NCBI RefSeq assembly: GCF_000466965.1
Contig: NZ_BATB01000038.1
Coordinates: forward strand, 1 to 36,939
DNA from: Limimaricola cinnabarinus LL-001
Lineage (GTDB): Bacteria > Pseudomonadota > Alphaproteobacteria > Rhodobacterales > Rhodobacteraceae
DNA: 36,939 bases
Direction: 5' to 3'
The position numbers and the translations under genes are program-made. The notes under the pieces were generated by a model. That model made no database searches. It saw only the letters and a program-made list of their open reading frames with translations, and was not told where the DNA came from. Below are positions 16,227-23,821 of this stretch, piece after piece. Every line of letters begins with the position of its first letter. Position 1 is the first letter of the stretch.

Positions 16227-17239
16227 CCAAGACCTTCACCATCACCCTCGCCGCGGCGCTCACCCTGTCGGGTGCCGCGATCGCGCAGGATTACAGCTTC
16301 CGCTTCCAGTCTTCGGACCCGGCGGGCAACCCCAACTTCGAACTGCAAAAGCAGTGGGCCGAGAGCGTGGGCGAGATGACCGATGGCCGTGTCAGCGTCG
16401 AGCTGCTGCCGGTCGACTCGATCGTCGCGCATAACGAGACGCAGGACGCGATCGCCGCGGGCATCCTCGACGGGCACATCACCGACACCTCGTATTTCTC
16501 GGGCAAGGACCCGGCTTTTGGCCTGATCGCCAACCCGGTCGGCGCCTGGGGCGATCCGCAGCAGATGTTCGACTTCATCGAGCAGGGCGGCGGCCACGCG
16601 CTGATGGACGAACTTCTGTCGCCCTACGGGCTGGAGTTCATCGGCGTCAGCACGCCGGGCCTCGAAGCCTTCGTGTCGAACGTGCCGCTCGAGGGGGTCG
16701 ACGATCTCAAGGGGCTCAAGCTGCGCGCGCCCGAGGGGCTGGTGCAGCAGGTCTTTGCCGCGGCGGGTGCGGCCCCTGTGAACCTGCCGGGCTCGGAGGT
16801 CTTCACCTCTCTCGACAAGGGCGTGATCGACGCGGCCGACTACTCGGTGTTCTCGGTCAACCACGCGCAGGGCATGCACGACGTGGCCTCGCACCCGGTT
16901 TATCCGGGCTTCCACTCGATGCCGCTGGTCGAGGTGTCGATGAACGAGGGCAAGTGGGACGAGCTGCCCGAGGATCTCCAAGGGATCATGGAGGAGTCGG
17001 TCAAGCAGTTCGCCCAGAACCAGATCTCCTCGCTCAAGGCGGCCGATCAGGAGGCCGTCGAGGAGGCGAAGGCCTCTGGCGAGATCACCGTGCATGACTG
17101 GTCCGAGGAGGAGCGCGCCAAGTTCCGCCAGATCGCCATGGGCGAATGGGAGAAGGTCGCCGCGCGCTCCGAGAACGCGCAGAAGGTCTATGACACGCTG
17201 ACCGACTACCTGACCGAGAACGGGCTGATCGCCGAGTAA
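16223..17239 (+). CDS. dctP: TRAP transporter substrate-binding protein DctP, probably for gluconate
   Basis: The 338-residue periplasmic protein has a signal peptide (MTKTFTITLAAALTLSGAAIA/QDYS). It shows the DctP fold with LRAPEGLVQQVFAAAGAAPVNLPGSEVFTSLDKGVIDAADYS, containing the Arg of the LR(A/I)P motif that normally salt-bridges the ligand carboxylate. GAGGAGG precedes the ATG. TRAP systems import organic acids using a sodium gradient. The linkage to gntK and GntR operators makes gluconate, or a close aldonate such as L-idonate given the neighbouring idn genes, the likely ligand. 89 bp separate it from dctQ. Confidence 0.9.
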   Translation: MTKTFTITLAAALTLSGAAIAQDYSFRFQSSDPAGNPNFELQKQWAESVGEMTDGRVSVELLPVDSIVAHNETQDAIAAGILDGHITDTSYFSGKDPAFGLIANPVGAWGDPQQMFDFIEQGGGHALMDELLSPYGLEFIGVSTPGLEAFVSNVPLEGVDDLKGLKLRAPEGLVQQVFAAAGAAPVNLPGSEVFTSLDKGVIDAADYSVFSVNHAQGMHDVASHPVYPGFHSMPLVEVSMNEGKWDELPEDLQGIMEESVKQFAQNQISSLKAADQEAVEEAKASGEITVHDWSEEERAKFRQIAMGEWEKVAARSENAQKVYDTLTDYLTENGLIAE

Positions 17240-17328
17240 GCCCGGCACCGCCCGGCCATATCCGACCGACGCCCGGACCGTCAGGTCCGGCGTCTTTGCA
17301 AGAACTTGGACAACGAGGGACAAGGCCA

Positions 17329-17882
17329 GTGACAGAAGATCACACCGACATCACGCCGCCCCGAGACGAAGGCGGGCCCATCCCCGAGGCGGGCTGGCTC
17401 GGCCGCGCCATCGACCGGGTCGGCATCGTCTTCGCGATCGGCATCATCATCGCCATGCTGATCCTGATCCAGGAGGTGGTGCTGCGCTACTTCTTCAACC
17501 GGCCCACGATCTGGGCGCATGAGACGACCGTGTTCCTGTCGGGCGTGGCCTTCGTCTTCGGCGGGCTCTATTGCACCGCGCGAGACAGCCATATCCGCGT
17601 GGTGCTGATCTACGACCAGCTCGGCCCGAAGATGCGTCGCGCTTCGACGTGGTGATCTCCATCGTCTGCGGCCTCGCGGCGGCGATGTTTACCTGGGCGG
17701 CCTGGATCATGGTGAGCCGCGCGGCCTTCACCCCCGCCGGCGATTTCAGGTTGGAGCGCTCGGGCAGCGCCTGGGACCCGGTCTATCCGGGCGCGATCAA
17801 GGTGTTTCTCATGCTCGTTCTGGGCATCATGACGGTCCAGTTCGCGATCCTCGCGGTGAATTATGCGCGGGGGCGCCGGTGA
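17329..17882 (+). CDS. dctQ: TRAP transporter small permease DctQ; one frameshift
   Basis: This small membrane subunit bridges DctP and DctM. Four hydrophobic segments are visible (after RAIDRVGIVFAIGI, FLSGVAFVFGGLYC, VVISIVCGLAAAMFTW and VFLMLVLGIMTVQFAIL), together with the family motif RYFFNRPTIWAHETTVFLSG and the following DSHIRV. GTG 17329 after GAGGG is the best start. At 17642/17643 a base is missing: the frame reads MRRAS then TGA, while the next frame continues FDVVISIVCG. Restoring one base gives 184 residues, normal length. The stop overlaps the dctM start (TGATG). Confidence 0.85.
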
Positions 17883-19198
17883 TGGAGTTTTTCGGATCCA
17901 TCCAAGGCCTGGGGATCGAGGGGGCCACGGGCCTCATGTTCGCCATGCTGCTGGTGCTGCTCGTCACCGGGATTCCGCTGGCCTATGTCACGCTTCTGGT
18001 CGCGCTCGTCTTCGCCCTGGGCTGGTTCGGCCCGATGGCGGTGCCGCTGATTACCTCCCGTGTCTATTCCTTCGTCTCCTCCTTCGTCTTCGTCTCGGTG
18101 CCGATGTTCGTGCTGATGGCCGCGATCCTCGACCGATCGGGCATCGCGCGCGACCTGTTCGACGCGATGCGCCTGTTCGGCGGGCGGCTCAGGGGCGGTA
18201 TCGCGATCCAGACGATCCTCGTGGCCGTCATCCTCGCGGCGATGTCGGGGATCATCGGCGGCGAGGTGGTGCTCCTGGGGCTGATCGCGCTGCCTCAGAT
18301 GCTGCGGCTCGGCTATGACAAGAACCTCGCCATCGGCGTGGTCTGCGCGGGCGGGGCATTGGGCACCATGGTGCCGCCCTCGATCGTGCTGATCATCTAT
18401 GGCCTGACCGCCAACGTCTCGATCGGCGATCTGTTCACCGCGGCCTTCGTGCCGGGGCTGATGCTGGCGGGCTTTTACGTGGCCTATGTGCTGATCCGCG
18501 CCTACATCAACCCGGCCGTGGCCCCGGTGGTCGAGGGACCGCGCGCCTCCACCGCCGAGAAGCTGCGCCTTGCCAAGGGATTGTTCCTGCCGATCCTCGT
18601 GGTGATCGGGGTGCTGGGCTCGATCTATGGCGGCATCGCAAGCGTGACCGAGGCTTCGGCCGTCGGCGTGCTGGGCGTCACGCTCTCGACGATGATCCGG
18701 GGCGAGTTCACCTTCGGGCTGATGAAGGCCGCGGCGCTGCAGACGCTCCAGACCGTGGGCATGATCGTCTGGATCGGCATCGGCGCGACCGCGCTGGTGG
18801 GCGTGTTCAACCTGATGGGCGGGATCAAGTTCGTCTCGGCGATGATCACGGGCATCTCGGACGAGCCGGTGATCGTGCTGCTGTTCATGATGGCGCTTCT
18901 GTTCATCTTGGGCATGTTCCTCGACTGGGTCGGGATCGCGCTTTTGACCATGCCGATCTTCGTGCCGATCATCACCTCGATGGGCTATGATCCGGTCTGG
19001 TTCGGGGTGGTGTTCTGCATGAACATGCAGATGAGCTTCCTGTCGCCGCCCTTCGGTCCGGCGGCCTTCTACCTCAAATCGGTGGCGCCGCCCGACATCT
19101 CGCTCGGCGACATCTTCAAATCGCTCCTGCCCTTCATCGCGATGCAGGCGCTGGCCGTCGCGGTGCTGATCATGTTCCCGGCGATCGCCATCTACTAA
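17882..19198 (+). CDS. dctM: TRAP transporter large permease DctM
   Basis: This 438-residue integral membrane protein is the ion-coupled translocation subunit of the TRAP importer. It has about 12 hydrophobic segments, including GIPLAYVTLLVALVFALGW near the N-terminus. Conserved DctM stretches are YSFVSSFVFVSVPMFVLMA, GEVVLLGLIALPQMLRLGYDK, CAGGALGTMVPPSIVLIIYG and the C-terminal NMQMSFLSPPFGPAAFYLK. ATG 17882 overlaps the dctQ stop; a GTG one codon earlier is possible. It is the last gene of the gluconate operon, and a strong hairpin follows 23 bp later. Confidence 0.93.
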   Translation: MEFFGSIQGLGIEGATGLMFAMLLVLLVTGIPLAYVTLLVALVFALGWFGPMAVPLITSRVYSFVSSFVFVSVPMFVLMAAILDRSGIARDLFDAMRLFGGRLRGGIAIQTILVAVILAAMSGIIGGEVVLLGLIALPQMLRLGYDKNLAIGVVCAGGALGTMVPPSIVLIIYGLTANVSIGDLFTAAFVPGLMLAGFYVAYVLIRAYINPAVAPVVEGPRASTAEKLRLAKGLFLPILVVIGVLGSIYGGIASVTEASAVGVLGVTLSTMIRGEFTFGLMKAAALQTLQTVGMIVWIGIGATALVGVFNLMGGIKFVSAMITGISDEPVIVLLFMMALLFILGMFLDWVGIALLTMPIFVPIITSMGYDPVWFGVVFCMNMQMSFLSPPFGPAAFYLKSVAPPDISLGDIFKSLLPFIAMQALAVAVLIMFPAIAIY

Positions 19199-19220
19199 GA
19201 CGCCCGAACGTGGCAAGCGT

Positions 19221-19252
19221 AGGCCCGCCCCCCTCGGCAAGGGGGCGGGCCT
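19221..19252. terminator. Bidirectional terminator hairpin after dctM
   Basis: A perfect 12-bp stem (AGGCCCGCCCCC / GGGGGCGGGCCT) with an 8-nt loop sits between the convergent dctM and LacI-regulator genes. Only a short T-containing tail (ATTCATGT) follows on the plus strand. Confidence 0.75.
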
Positions 19253-19267
19253 ATTCATGTGGCGGGC

Positions 19268-20305
19268 TCAGCGCAAGGCGGGGGTGGTTTCGCGGATGAT
19301 CAGTTCGGGCGGAAGGACGACGCGCCGGGGCGGGTGGGCGGCCTGCCCGTTCAAAAGCCCCGCCACCAGCATCGCGGCCTCGGCGCCGATCCGGCCCGCA
19401 TGGACATCGACGGTGGTCAGGCGCGGCGCGCAGACCGCGCCGATCTCGTAATTGCCGAACCCCGCCAGCGCCAGCGCGCCGGGCACCTCGATCCCGCGCC
19501 GCTGGCATTCGGCCAACGCGCCGAAGGCCACGAGGTCCGAGACACCGATCACGGCGTCGGTGTCGGGATATCGCGCGAGCAGTGCGTCGAGCGCCTGCGC
19601 TCCGGCCGCCATGGCGATCGGCGGCTCGCCCAGCGGGGCCAGCCGGTCGGCGCCGAGGCCATGGCGCGCCATCGCCGCGACAAAGCCCGCCCGGCGCTGC
19701 CGCCCGCGCGGATCGCGTTCGGAATCCCCACCCAGAAAGCCGATGCGGCGGCGACCGCGCGCGACGAGATGTTCGACCAGCAGGCCGATCGAGGCGGCGT
19801 TGGAAAAGCCCACGACATGATCGAGCGGGTCCTCGGGCAGATCCCAAAGCTGCACGATCGGCAGGCCCGAGGCGGCCAGCATCTGCCGCGTGCGCGGCGT
19901 GTGCTGGCCGCCGGTCAGCACCACCGCCTCGGGCTTGCGGCGCAAGAGCTGCGCGATGGCGGCCTCTTCCTCGGCGGGGTCGTATTCGGTGTTGGCCAAG
20001 AGGATCTGCAGCCCCTCGCGCGCCAGCCCTTCGGTCAGCGCGCGAACGGTCTCGGCGAAATTGGCGCTGTTGAGCGCCGGCACGGTGACGGCGACGAAGC
20101 CGGTCCGGTTCTGGCGCAGGTTCGCGGCCCGCGCATCGAAGACATAGCCCAGCTCTTCGGCCTTTCGCAGGATCCTGTCGCGGGTCTGCGGATGGACGCT
20201 TTCATCCCCCTTGAAGGCGCGCGAGACCGTCATCGCCGAGACCCCGACCGCGCGGGCGACGTCGGCCATCCGGATCGCCGCGCCGCGGGCGGGCTTGGGT
20301 GTCAT
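19268..20305 (-). CDS. LacI family regulator of the idonate genes (IdnR/GntR-like)
   Basis: The 345-residue repressor has an N-terminal LacI HTH (RMADVARAVGVSAMTVSRAFKG, residues 12-33) and hinge (LGYVFDARAANLRQNRTG). The sugar-binding-type effector domain contains VGFSNAASIGLLVEHL, RRRIGFLGG and the C-lobe VIGVSDLVAFGAL and LALAGFGNYEIG. Start ATG 20305 has CAGGAG at good spacing; a longer frame on the same strand is shadow of idnO. It lies 25 bp after idnO in the same direction, so both are probably cotranscribed from the divergent idn promoter. The palindrome at 21166-21179 is its likely target. Effector probably 5-ketogluconate, gluconate or L-idonate, inferred from neighbours. Confidence 0.85.
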   Translation of the reverse strand: MTPKPARGAAIRMADVARAVGVSAMTVSRAFKGDESVHPQTRDRILRKAEELGYVFDARAANLRQNRTGFVAVTVPALNSANFAETVRALTEGLAREGLQILLANTEYDPAEEEAAIAQLLRRKPEAVVLTGGQHTPRTRQMLAASGLPIVQLWDLPEDPLDHVVGFSNAASIGLLVEHLVARGRRRIGFLGGDSERDPRGRQRRAGFVAAMARHGLGADRLAPLGEPPIAMAAGAQALDALLARYPDTDAVIGVSDLVAFGALAECQRRGIEVPGALALAGFGNYEIGAVCAPRLTTVDVHAGRIGAEAAMLVAGLLNGQAAHPPRRVVLPPELIIRETTPALR

Positions 20306-20330
20306 GTCGGGCTCCTGCGGTCGGACCGGC

Positions 20331-21122
20331 TCAGAGCGAGACGCTGATCGCGCCGTCGACATAGAGCACATGGCCGTTGACGAAGCTCGACGCCCCGGAG
20401 GACAGGAACACGCAGGCACCGACCAACTCATCGACCTTGCCCCAGCGCCCTGCCGGGGTGCGCTTTTCGAGCCAGCCGGAGAACTCCGGATCGGCGACCA
20501 GCGCGGCGTTGAGCGGCGTGTCGAAATAGCCCGGCGCGATGGCATTGCATTGCAGGCCATGCCGGGCCCAGTCGGTCGCCATGCCTTTCGTGAGGTTGGC
20601 CACGGCGCCCTTGGTCGCGGTATAGGGCGCGATGCCGGGACGGGCGAGGGCGGTCTGCACCGAGCAGATGTTGATGATCTTGCCGCGCCCGCGCCCGATC
20701 ATGTGGCGCGCCACCGCCTGGCCCACGTGAAAGACCGAGGCGATATTGGTCTGCAGCAGTGCCTCGAAGCGATCGGCGGGGAAATCCTCAAGCGGGGTGC
20801 GGTGCTGCATGCCCGCATTGTTGACGAGGATGTCGATGGCGCCCGTGCGCGCCTCAAACCCGTCGATCGCGGCACGCACATCGTCGTGGCGGGTCGCGTC
20901 GAAGACCAGCGTGGTGATCTCGGCCTCGGGCAGCTCGGCGGCGAGGGTCTCGCGGGCCTGCTCCAACCGCGCCGCGTCGCGACCGTTGAGCACAACCTGC
21001 GCGCCGGCCTGCGCCAGCCCGCGCGCCAGCGCGAGACCGATCCCCTGCGAGGAGCCGGTGATCAGCGCGCGTTGGCCGCCCAGGCCGAACATGGTTTCCA
21101 GATAGGCTTTGTCTTGGGTCAT
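20331..21122 (-). CDS. idnO: Gluconate 5-dehydrogenase / 5-keto-D-gluconate reductase (IdnO), SDR
   Basis: The 263-residue short-chain dehydrogenase reduces 5-ketogluconate to D-gluconate with NAD(P)H. It has the cofactor motif TGSSQGIG (22-29), NNAG (101-104), and catalytic S154, Y167 and K171 (PYTATKG). Gno/IdnO-like features are ALITGSSQGIGLALARGLA, the MQHRTPLEDF loop and PGYFDTPLNAALV with KRTPAGRWGK. ATG 21122 is preceded by GGGAGAG. Divergent from idnD, which makes its substrate from L-idonate; the product gluconate is taken over by gntK in the next module. Confidence 0.87.
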   Translation of the reverse strand: MTQDKAYLETMFGLGGQRALITGSSQGIGLALARGLAQAGAQVVLNGRDAARLEQARETLAAELPEAEITTLVFDATRHDDVRAAIDGFEARTGAIDILVNNAGMQHRTPLEDFPADRFEALLQTNIASVFHVGQAVARHMIGRGRGKIINICSVQTALARPGIAPYTATKGAVANLTKGMATDWARHGLQCNAIAPGYFDTPLNAALVADPEFSGWLEKRTPAGRWGKVDELVGACVFLSSGASSFVNGHVLYVDGAISVSL

Positions 21123-21164
21123 CCGGCTCTCCCGACAATGTAAACATGAGGGTTGTCGCGATCC

Positions 21165-21193
21165 ATGTTATCGATAACAATGATCCATGACAA
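21165..21193 (-). promoter_or_regulatory. Predicted idnO promoter
   Basis: On the minus strand TTGTCA (21193-21188), a 17-bp spacer and TAACAT (21170-21165) form a good sigma-70-like promoter. The palindromic operator covers the -10 and part of the spacer. On the plus strand TTGTCG (21153-21158) with TAACAA (21175-21180) may serve idnD. Confidence 0.5.
21166..21179. promoter_or_regulatory. LacI-type operator between idnO and idnD
   Basis: TGTTATCGATAACA is a perfect 14-bp palindrome with a CG centre, as in GntR/IdnR-type sites. Being between divergent genes and overlapping both predicted -10 elements, it would repress both. Confidence 0.7.
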
Positions 21194-21263
21194 TCCGGGG
21201 CGAACCGGGTCCGGCTCGCGTACCGGATGATCCGGACACCCGCGCATTCCAAGGAGAGGGCCC

Positions 21264-21329
21264 ATGCACCAGCCGTTCATATCCCTGACCAGAGCCTGCC
21301 AGCGCCGCCCCAGTCGGTGCGTGCGATGA
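21264..21329 (+). CDS. Possible 21-codon leader ORF coupled to idnD
   Basis: ATG 21264 follows AAGGAGAGG at ideal spacing, whereas the idnD ATG 62 bp on has no clear site. The 21 codons encode an Arg/Cys-containing peptide ending RCVR. Its TGA overlaps the idnD start as ATGA (21326-21329). The layout is the same as before kduD, including the CGATGA junction. It may act by translational coupling or as a leader peptide; the peptide itself matches nothing I know. Confidence 0.4.
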   Translation: MHQPFISLTRACQRRPSRCVR

Positions 21330-22360
21330 AGGCCGTCGTCATCCATGCCGCGGGCGACCTGCGGATCGAGGAGCGGCCCAGTGCCACGCCCGGCGCGGAT
21401 CAGGTCCGCGTGGCGATCGCGCGGGGCGGGATCTGCGGTTCGGACCTGCATTATTTCTCGCATGGCGGCTTTGGCGCGGTGCGCCTGCGCGAGCCGATGA
21501 TTCTCGGACACGAGGTGTCGGGCCGGGTCGTGGAATGCGGCGCGGATGTGCGCGGGCTGTCGGTCGGCGATCTTGTCGCCGTCTCGCCCTCGCGGCCCTG
21601 CGGCGGCTGCGCGCAATGTCATGCGGGCCGTCCGAACCATTGCGAGAACATGCGCTTTTACGGCTCTGCCATGCCGTTTCCGCATGTTCAGGGCGCGTTC
21701 CGGCAGGAGCTTGTCGCCGATGCCGCGCAATGCGTGCCGGCGAACGGGCTGACGCCGGAGGAGGCGGCCATGGCCGAGCCGCTGGCGGTGACGCTGCACG
21801 CCGCGCGCCGGGCGGGCGAGCTGTTGGGCAAGCGGGTTCTGGTGACCGGCTGCGGGCCGATCGGGCTCTTGTCGATCCTCGCCGCGCGCCATGCGGGCGC
21901 GGGCGAGATCGTGGCGACCGATCTGAGCGACTTCACGCTCGGGACGGCGCGCCGGATCGGTGCCGATGTCACCATCAACAGCCGCACCGACCCCGAGGCG
22001 ATGTCGGGCTATGCCCAAGGCAAGGGCAGCTTCGACGTGTTGTTCGAATGCAGCGGAGCGGCGGCGGCCATCGCACCGGCGCTGGCGGCGATGCGCCCGC
22101 GAGGGGTGGTGGTGCAGCTTGGGTTGGGCGGGGACATGTCGCTGCCGATGGGGCTGGTCACGACGAAGGAGCTCGACCTGCGCGGCTCCTTCCGCTTTCA
22201 CGAGGAGTTCGCCGAAGGCGTGGCCGCGATGCGGGCCGGGCGGATCGACGTCGCCCCGCTGCTGACGCATACGGTCGGGCTTGACGAGGCCCGCGCGGGG
22301 TTCGAGCTGGCCGGCGACCGTGGCCGCGCGATCAAGGTGCAGATCCGCTTCGACGCCTGA
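21326..22360 (+). CDS. idnD: L-idonate 5-dehydrogenase (IdnD), zinc-dependent MDR family
   Basis: The 344-residue medium-chain dehydrogenase oxidises L-idonate to 5-keto-D-gluconate. Catalytic zinc ligands are C37 (GGICGSDLHY), H62/E63 (GHE) and E151; structural zinc cysteines are C92, C95, C98 and C106 (PCGGCAQCHAGRPNHC). The Rossmann motif is VTGCGPIG (173-180), followed by an acidic residue in ATDLSD that favours NAD(H). SHGGFGAVRLREPMILGHE is typical of IdnD. I place the start at ATG 21326 because family members begin MKAV; the frame is open further upstream. It is divergent from idnO under a shared operator. Confidence 0.88.
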   Translation: MKAVVIHAAGDLRIEERPSATPGADQVRVAIARGGICGSDLHYFSHGGFGAVRLREPMILGHEVSGRVVECGADVRGLSVGDLVAVSPSRPCGGCAQCHAGRPNHCENMRFYGSAMPFPHVQGAFRQELVADAAQCVPANGLTPEEAAMAEPLAVTLHAARRAGELLGKRVLVTGCGPIGLLSILAARHAGAGEIVATDLSDFTLGTARRIGADVTINSRTDPEAMSGYAQGKGSFDVLFECSGAAAAIAPALAAMRPRGVVVQLGLGGDMSLPMGLVTTKELDLRGSFRFHEEFAEGVAAMRAGRIDVAPLLTHTVGLDEARAGFELAGDRGRAIKVQIRFDA

Positions 22361-22378
22361 AGCCGGGGGCGGGGCCGC

Positions 22379-23620
22379 TCAGCCGGGCGGCGGCAGGATC
22401 GGCAGGTGAAGCGCGAAGCTGGTGATCCCGTCTTCGCAGCGCAGCTCGATCCGGCCGCCATGGGCGGCGGCGATGGAGGCGGCGATGTAGAGCCCGAGGC
22501 CCAACCCCTCGCCGCGGGTCTCGACACCGCGCTGATAGGGCTCGAACAGCTTTTCGCGCAGATCCTCGGGGATCGGCTTGCCATGATTGGCAACGGTGAT
22601 CACCGCCTCGCCGTCGCGGATGGCGCCCCGGACCTCGATCGGGTGGCCCGGCGTGCCGTGACGCAGCGCGTTCGACAGCAGGTTCGAGACCGCCTGCGCG
22701 ATGCGCGGCGCATCGCAGCAAAGGGGGTGGTCGAACGAGAGTGCGAGATCGATCCGATGTTCGGGCGCCGCAACGCGGATCTCCTCGACGACCTCGGCGA
22801 GGGCTTGGGCAAGCGGCGCGTCCGGCGTGGCGAATGTCCGGATGCCGCCGCCGAGCCGGGCCTTGGCGTGGAGCATGATGTTATCGATCAGATCGCTCGC
22901 CCGGCGCAACGAGGCGCGCATGAGCGGCAGGACGCGGCGCGCCTTTTCGGACTGCGGCTCCTTGTCAAGCTGGCGCAGGCCCGCGTCGAGCGCGGCCACC
23001 GGGTTGCGCAGGTCGTGGCCGAGGACGGCGATGAACTCTTCCTGGATGCGGGCCATCTCGCGCTCCTGCGCGACGAGCCGCTCCTGCGCGACCAGGCGCT
23101 CCTCGGTCTCCAGCCCTTGGCCGATGATCCTCGCGAACATCTCCAGCATCGCCACCGCGCGGGGATGCTTGATGTCGCGCGGCTCGGTGTCGATGGCGCA
23201 GAGCGTCCCGAAAAAGCTGCCATCGGCGCGGCGGATCGGGATCGAGGCATAGCTGACGATGCCGAAACCGGTCGCGATGGGGTGGTTGCGATAGGTTTCG
23301 TCGATGGCCACGTCGTTGAAGAGCACCGGCTCCGAAGTCTCGCGCACCGACCGGCAGAAGGTCGATCCGATCTCGATCTCGTCGCCCTCGGACATGCCGA
23401 AATTCACCTCGTCCACCGTCCGGCAGGCGACCCAGCGATCCTCCGTCACGCGGGCGACGGCGGCAAAGCGGCTGTTCGTGGCGAACATGACGGTCTCAAG
23501 GATGGTGCCGACGAGATCGCTCGTGGCGAGCCTTTCTATATCGACCTGAAAATCATGCCGGCCTTCGAGAAAGGCGGCATGATCCTGAATGGTCGCACGT
23601 CGCTGATCACCGTCGCTCAT
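22379..23620 (-). CDS. Cytoplasmic GAF-domain sensor histidine kinase, orphan
   Basis: This 413-residue kinase has no membrane segment. A GAF domain spans about 28-175 (RFAAVARVTEDRW, FCRSVRETSEPVLFNDV, ASIPIRRADGSFFGTLCAID). A coiled linker with a repeated RLVAQE hexapeptide follows, then HisKA with the phospho-accepting H202 (GHDLRNP), and an ATPase domain with the N-box NLLSNALRHG (313-322) and G-box EGLGLGLYIA (371-380). ATG 23620 fits the family; upstream in-frame residues are low-complexity. No response regulator or receiver domain lies beside it, so its partner is unknown. GAF domains of this type sense small molecules, light (with a bilin) or redox; I see no conserved chromophore cysteine that I can assign. 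It separates modules D and E. Confidence 0.88.
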   Translation of the reverse strand: MSDGDQRRATIQDHAAFLEGRHDFQVDIERLATSDLVGTILETVMFATNSRFAAVARVTEDRWVACRTVDEVNFGMSEGDEIEIGSTFCRSVRETSEPVLFNDVAIDETYRNHPIATGFGIVSYASIPIRRADGSFFGTLCAIDTEPRDIKHPRAVAMLEMFARIIGQGLETEERLVAQERLVAQEREMARIQEEFIAVLGHDLRNPVAALDAGLRQLDKEPQSEKARRVLPLMRASLRRASDLIDNIMLHAKARLGGGIRTFATPDAPLAQALAEVVEEIRVAAPEHRIDLALSFDHPLCCDAPRIAQAVSNLLSNALRHGTPGHPIEVRGAIRDGEAVITVANHGKPIPEDLREKLFEPYQRGVETRGEGLGLGLYIAASIAAAHGGRIELRCEDGITSFALHLPILPPPG

Positions 23621-23786
23621 CTTGCCCCCCCGGTTGCCCGTTTTTCCTAACATGCGAAAGGGCGTTGGCAATGCCGGTCGTGTATCTCGCGTGGATTGCG
23701 ACATGCAACTCGTCTTGAAGCATATACGAGGATCAGGGCCTCGAAAGCGCGGGCGGTCAGTGGCATTGTCTTACGGAGGGAAACGA

Positions 23787-23811
23787 CGCGCGGCCCGAAG
23801 CGGGCCGCGCG
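23787..23811 (-). terminator. Terminator hairpin after the ABC binding-protein gene
   Basis: An 11-bp perfect stem (CGCGCGGCCCG / CGGGCCGCGCG) with a 3-nt loop lies 10 bp downstream of the last stop of the transporter operon. On the minus strand it is followed by TCGTTTCC, a modest U-rich tail. Confidence 0.7.
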
Positions 23812-23821
23812 GGGAACGGGA

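Noticed and set aside
17861..19258. 465-codon minus-strand open frame opposite dctM
   Set aside because: Extremely His/Asp/Arg-rich shadow of a membrane protein gene; no domain.
20211..21143. 310-codon plus-strand open frame opposite idnO
   Set aside because: Shadow frame; idnO has a complete SDR motif set on the other strand.
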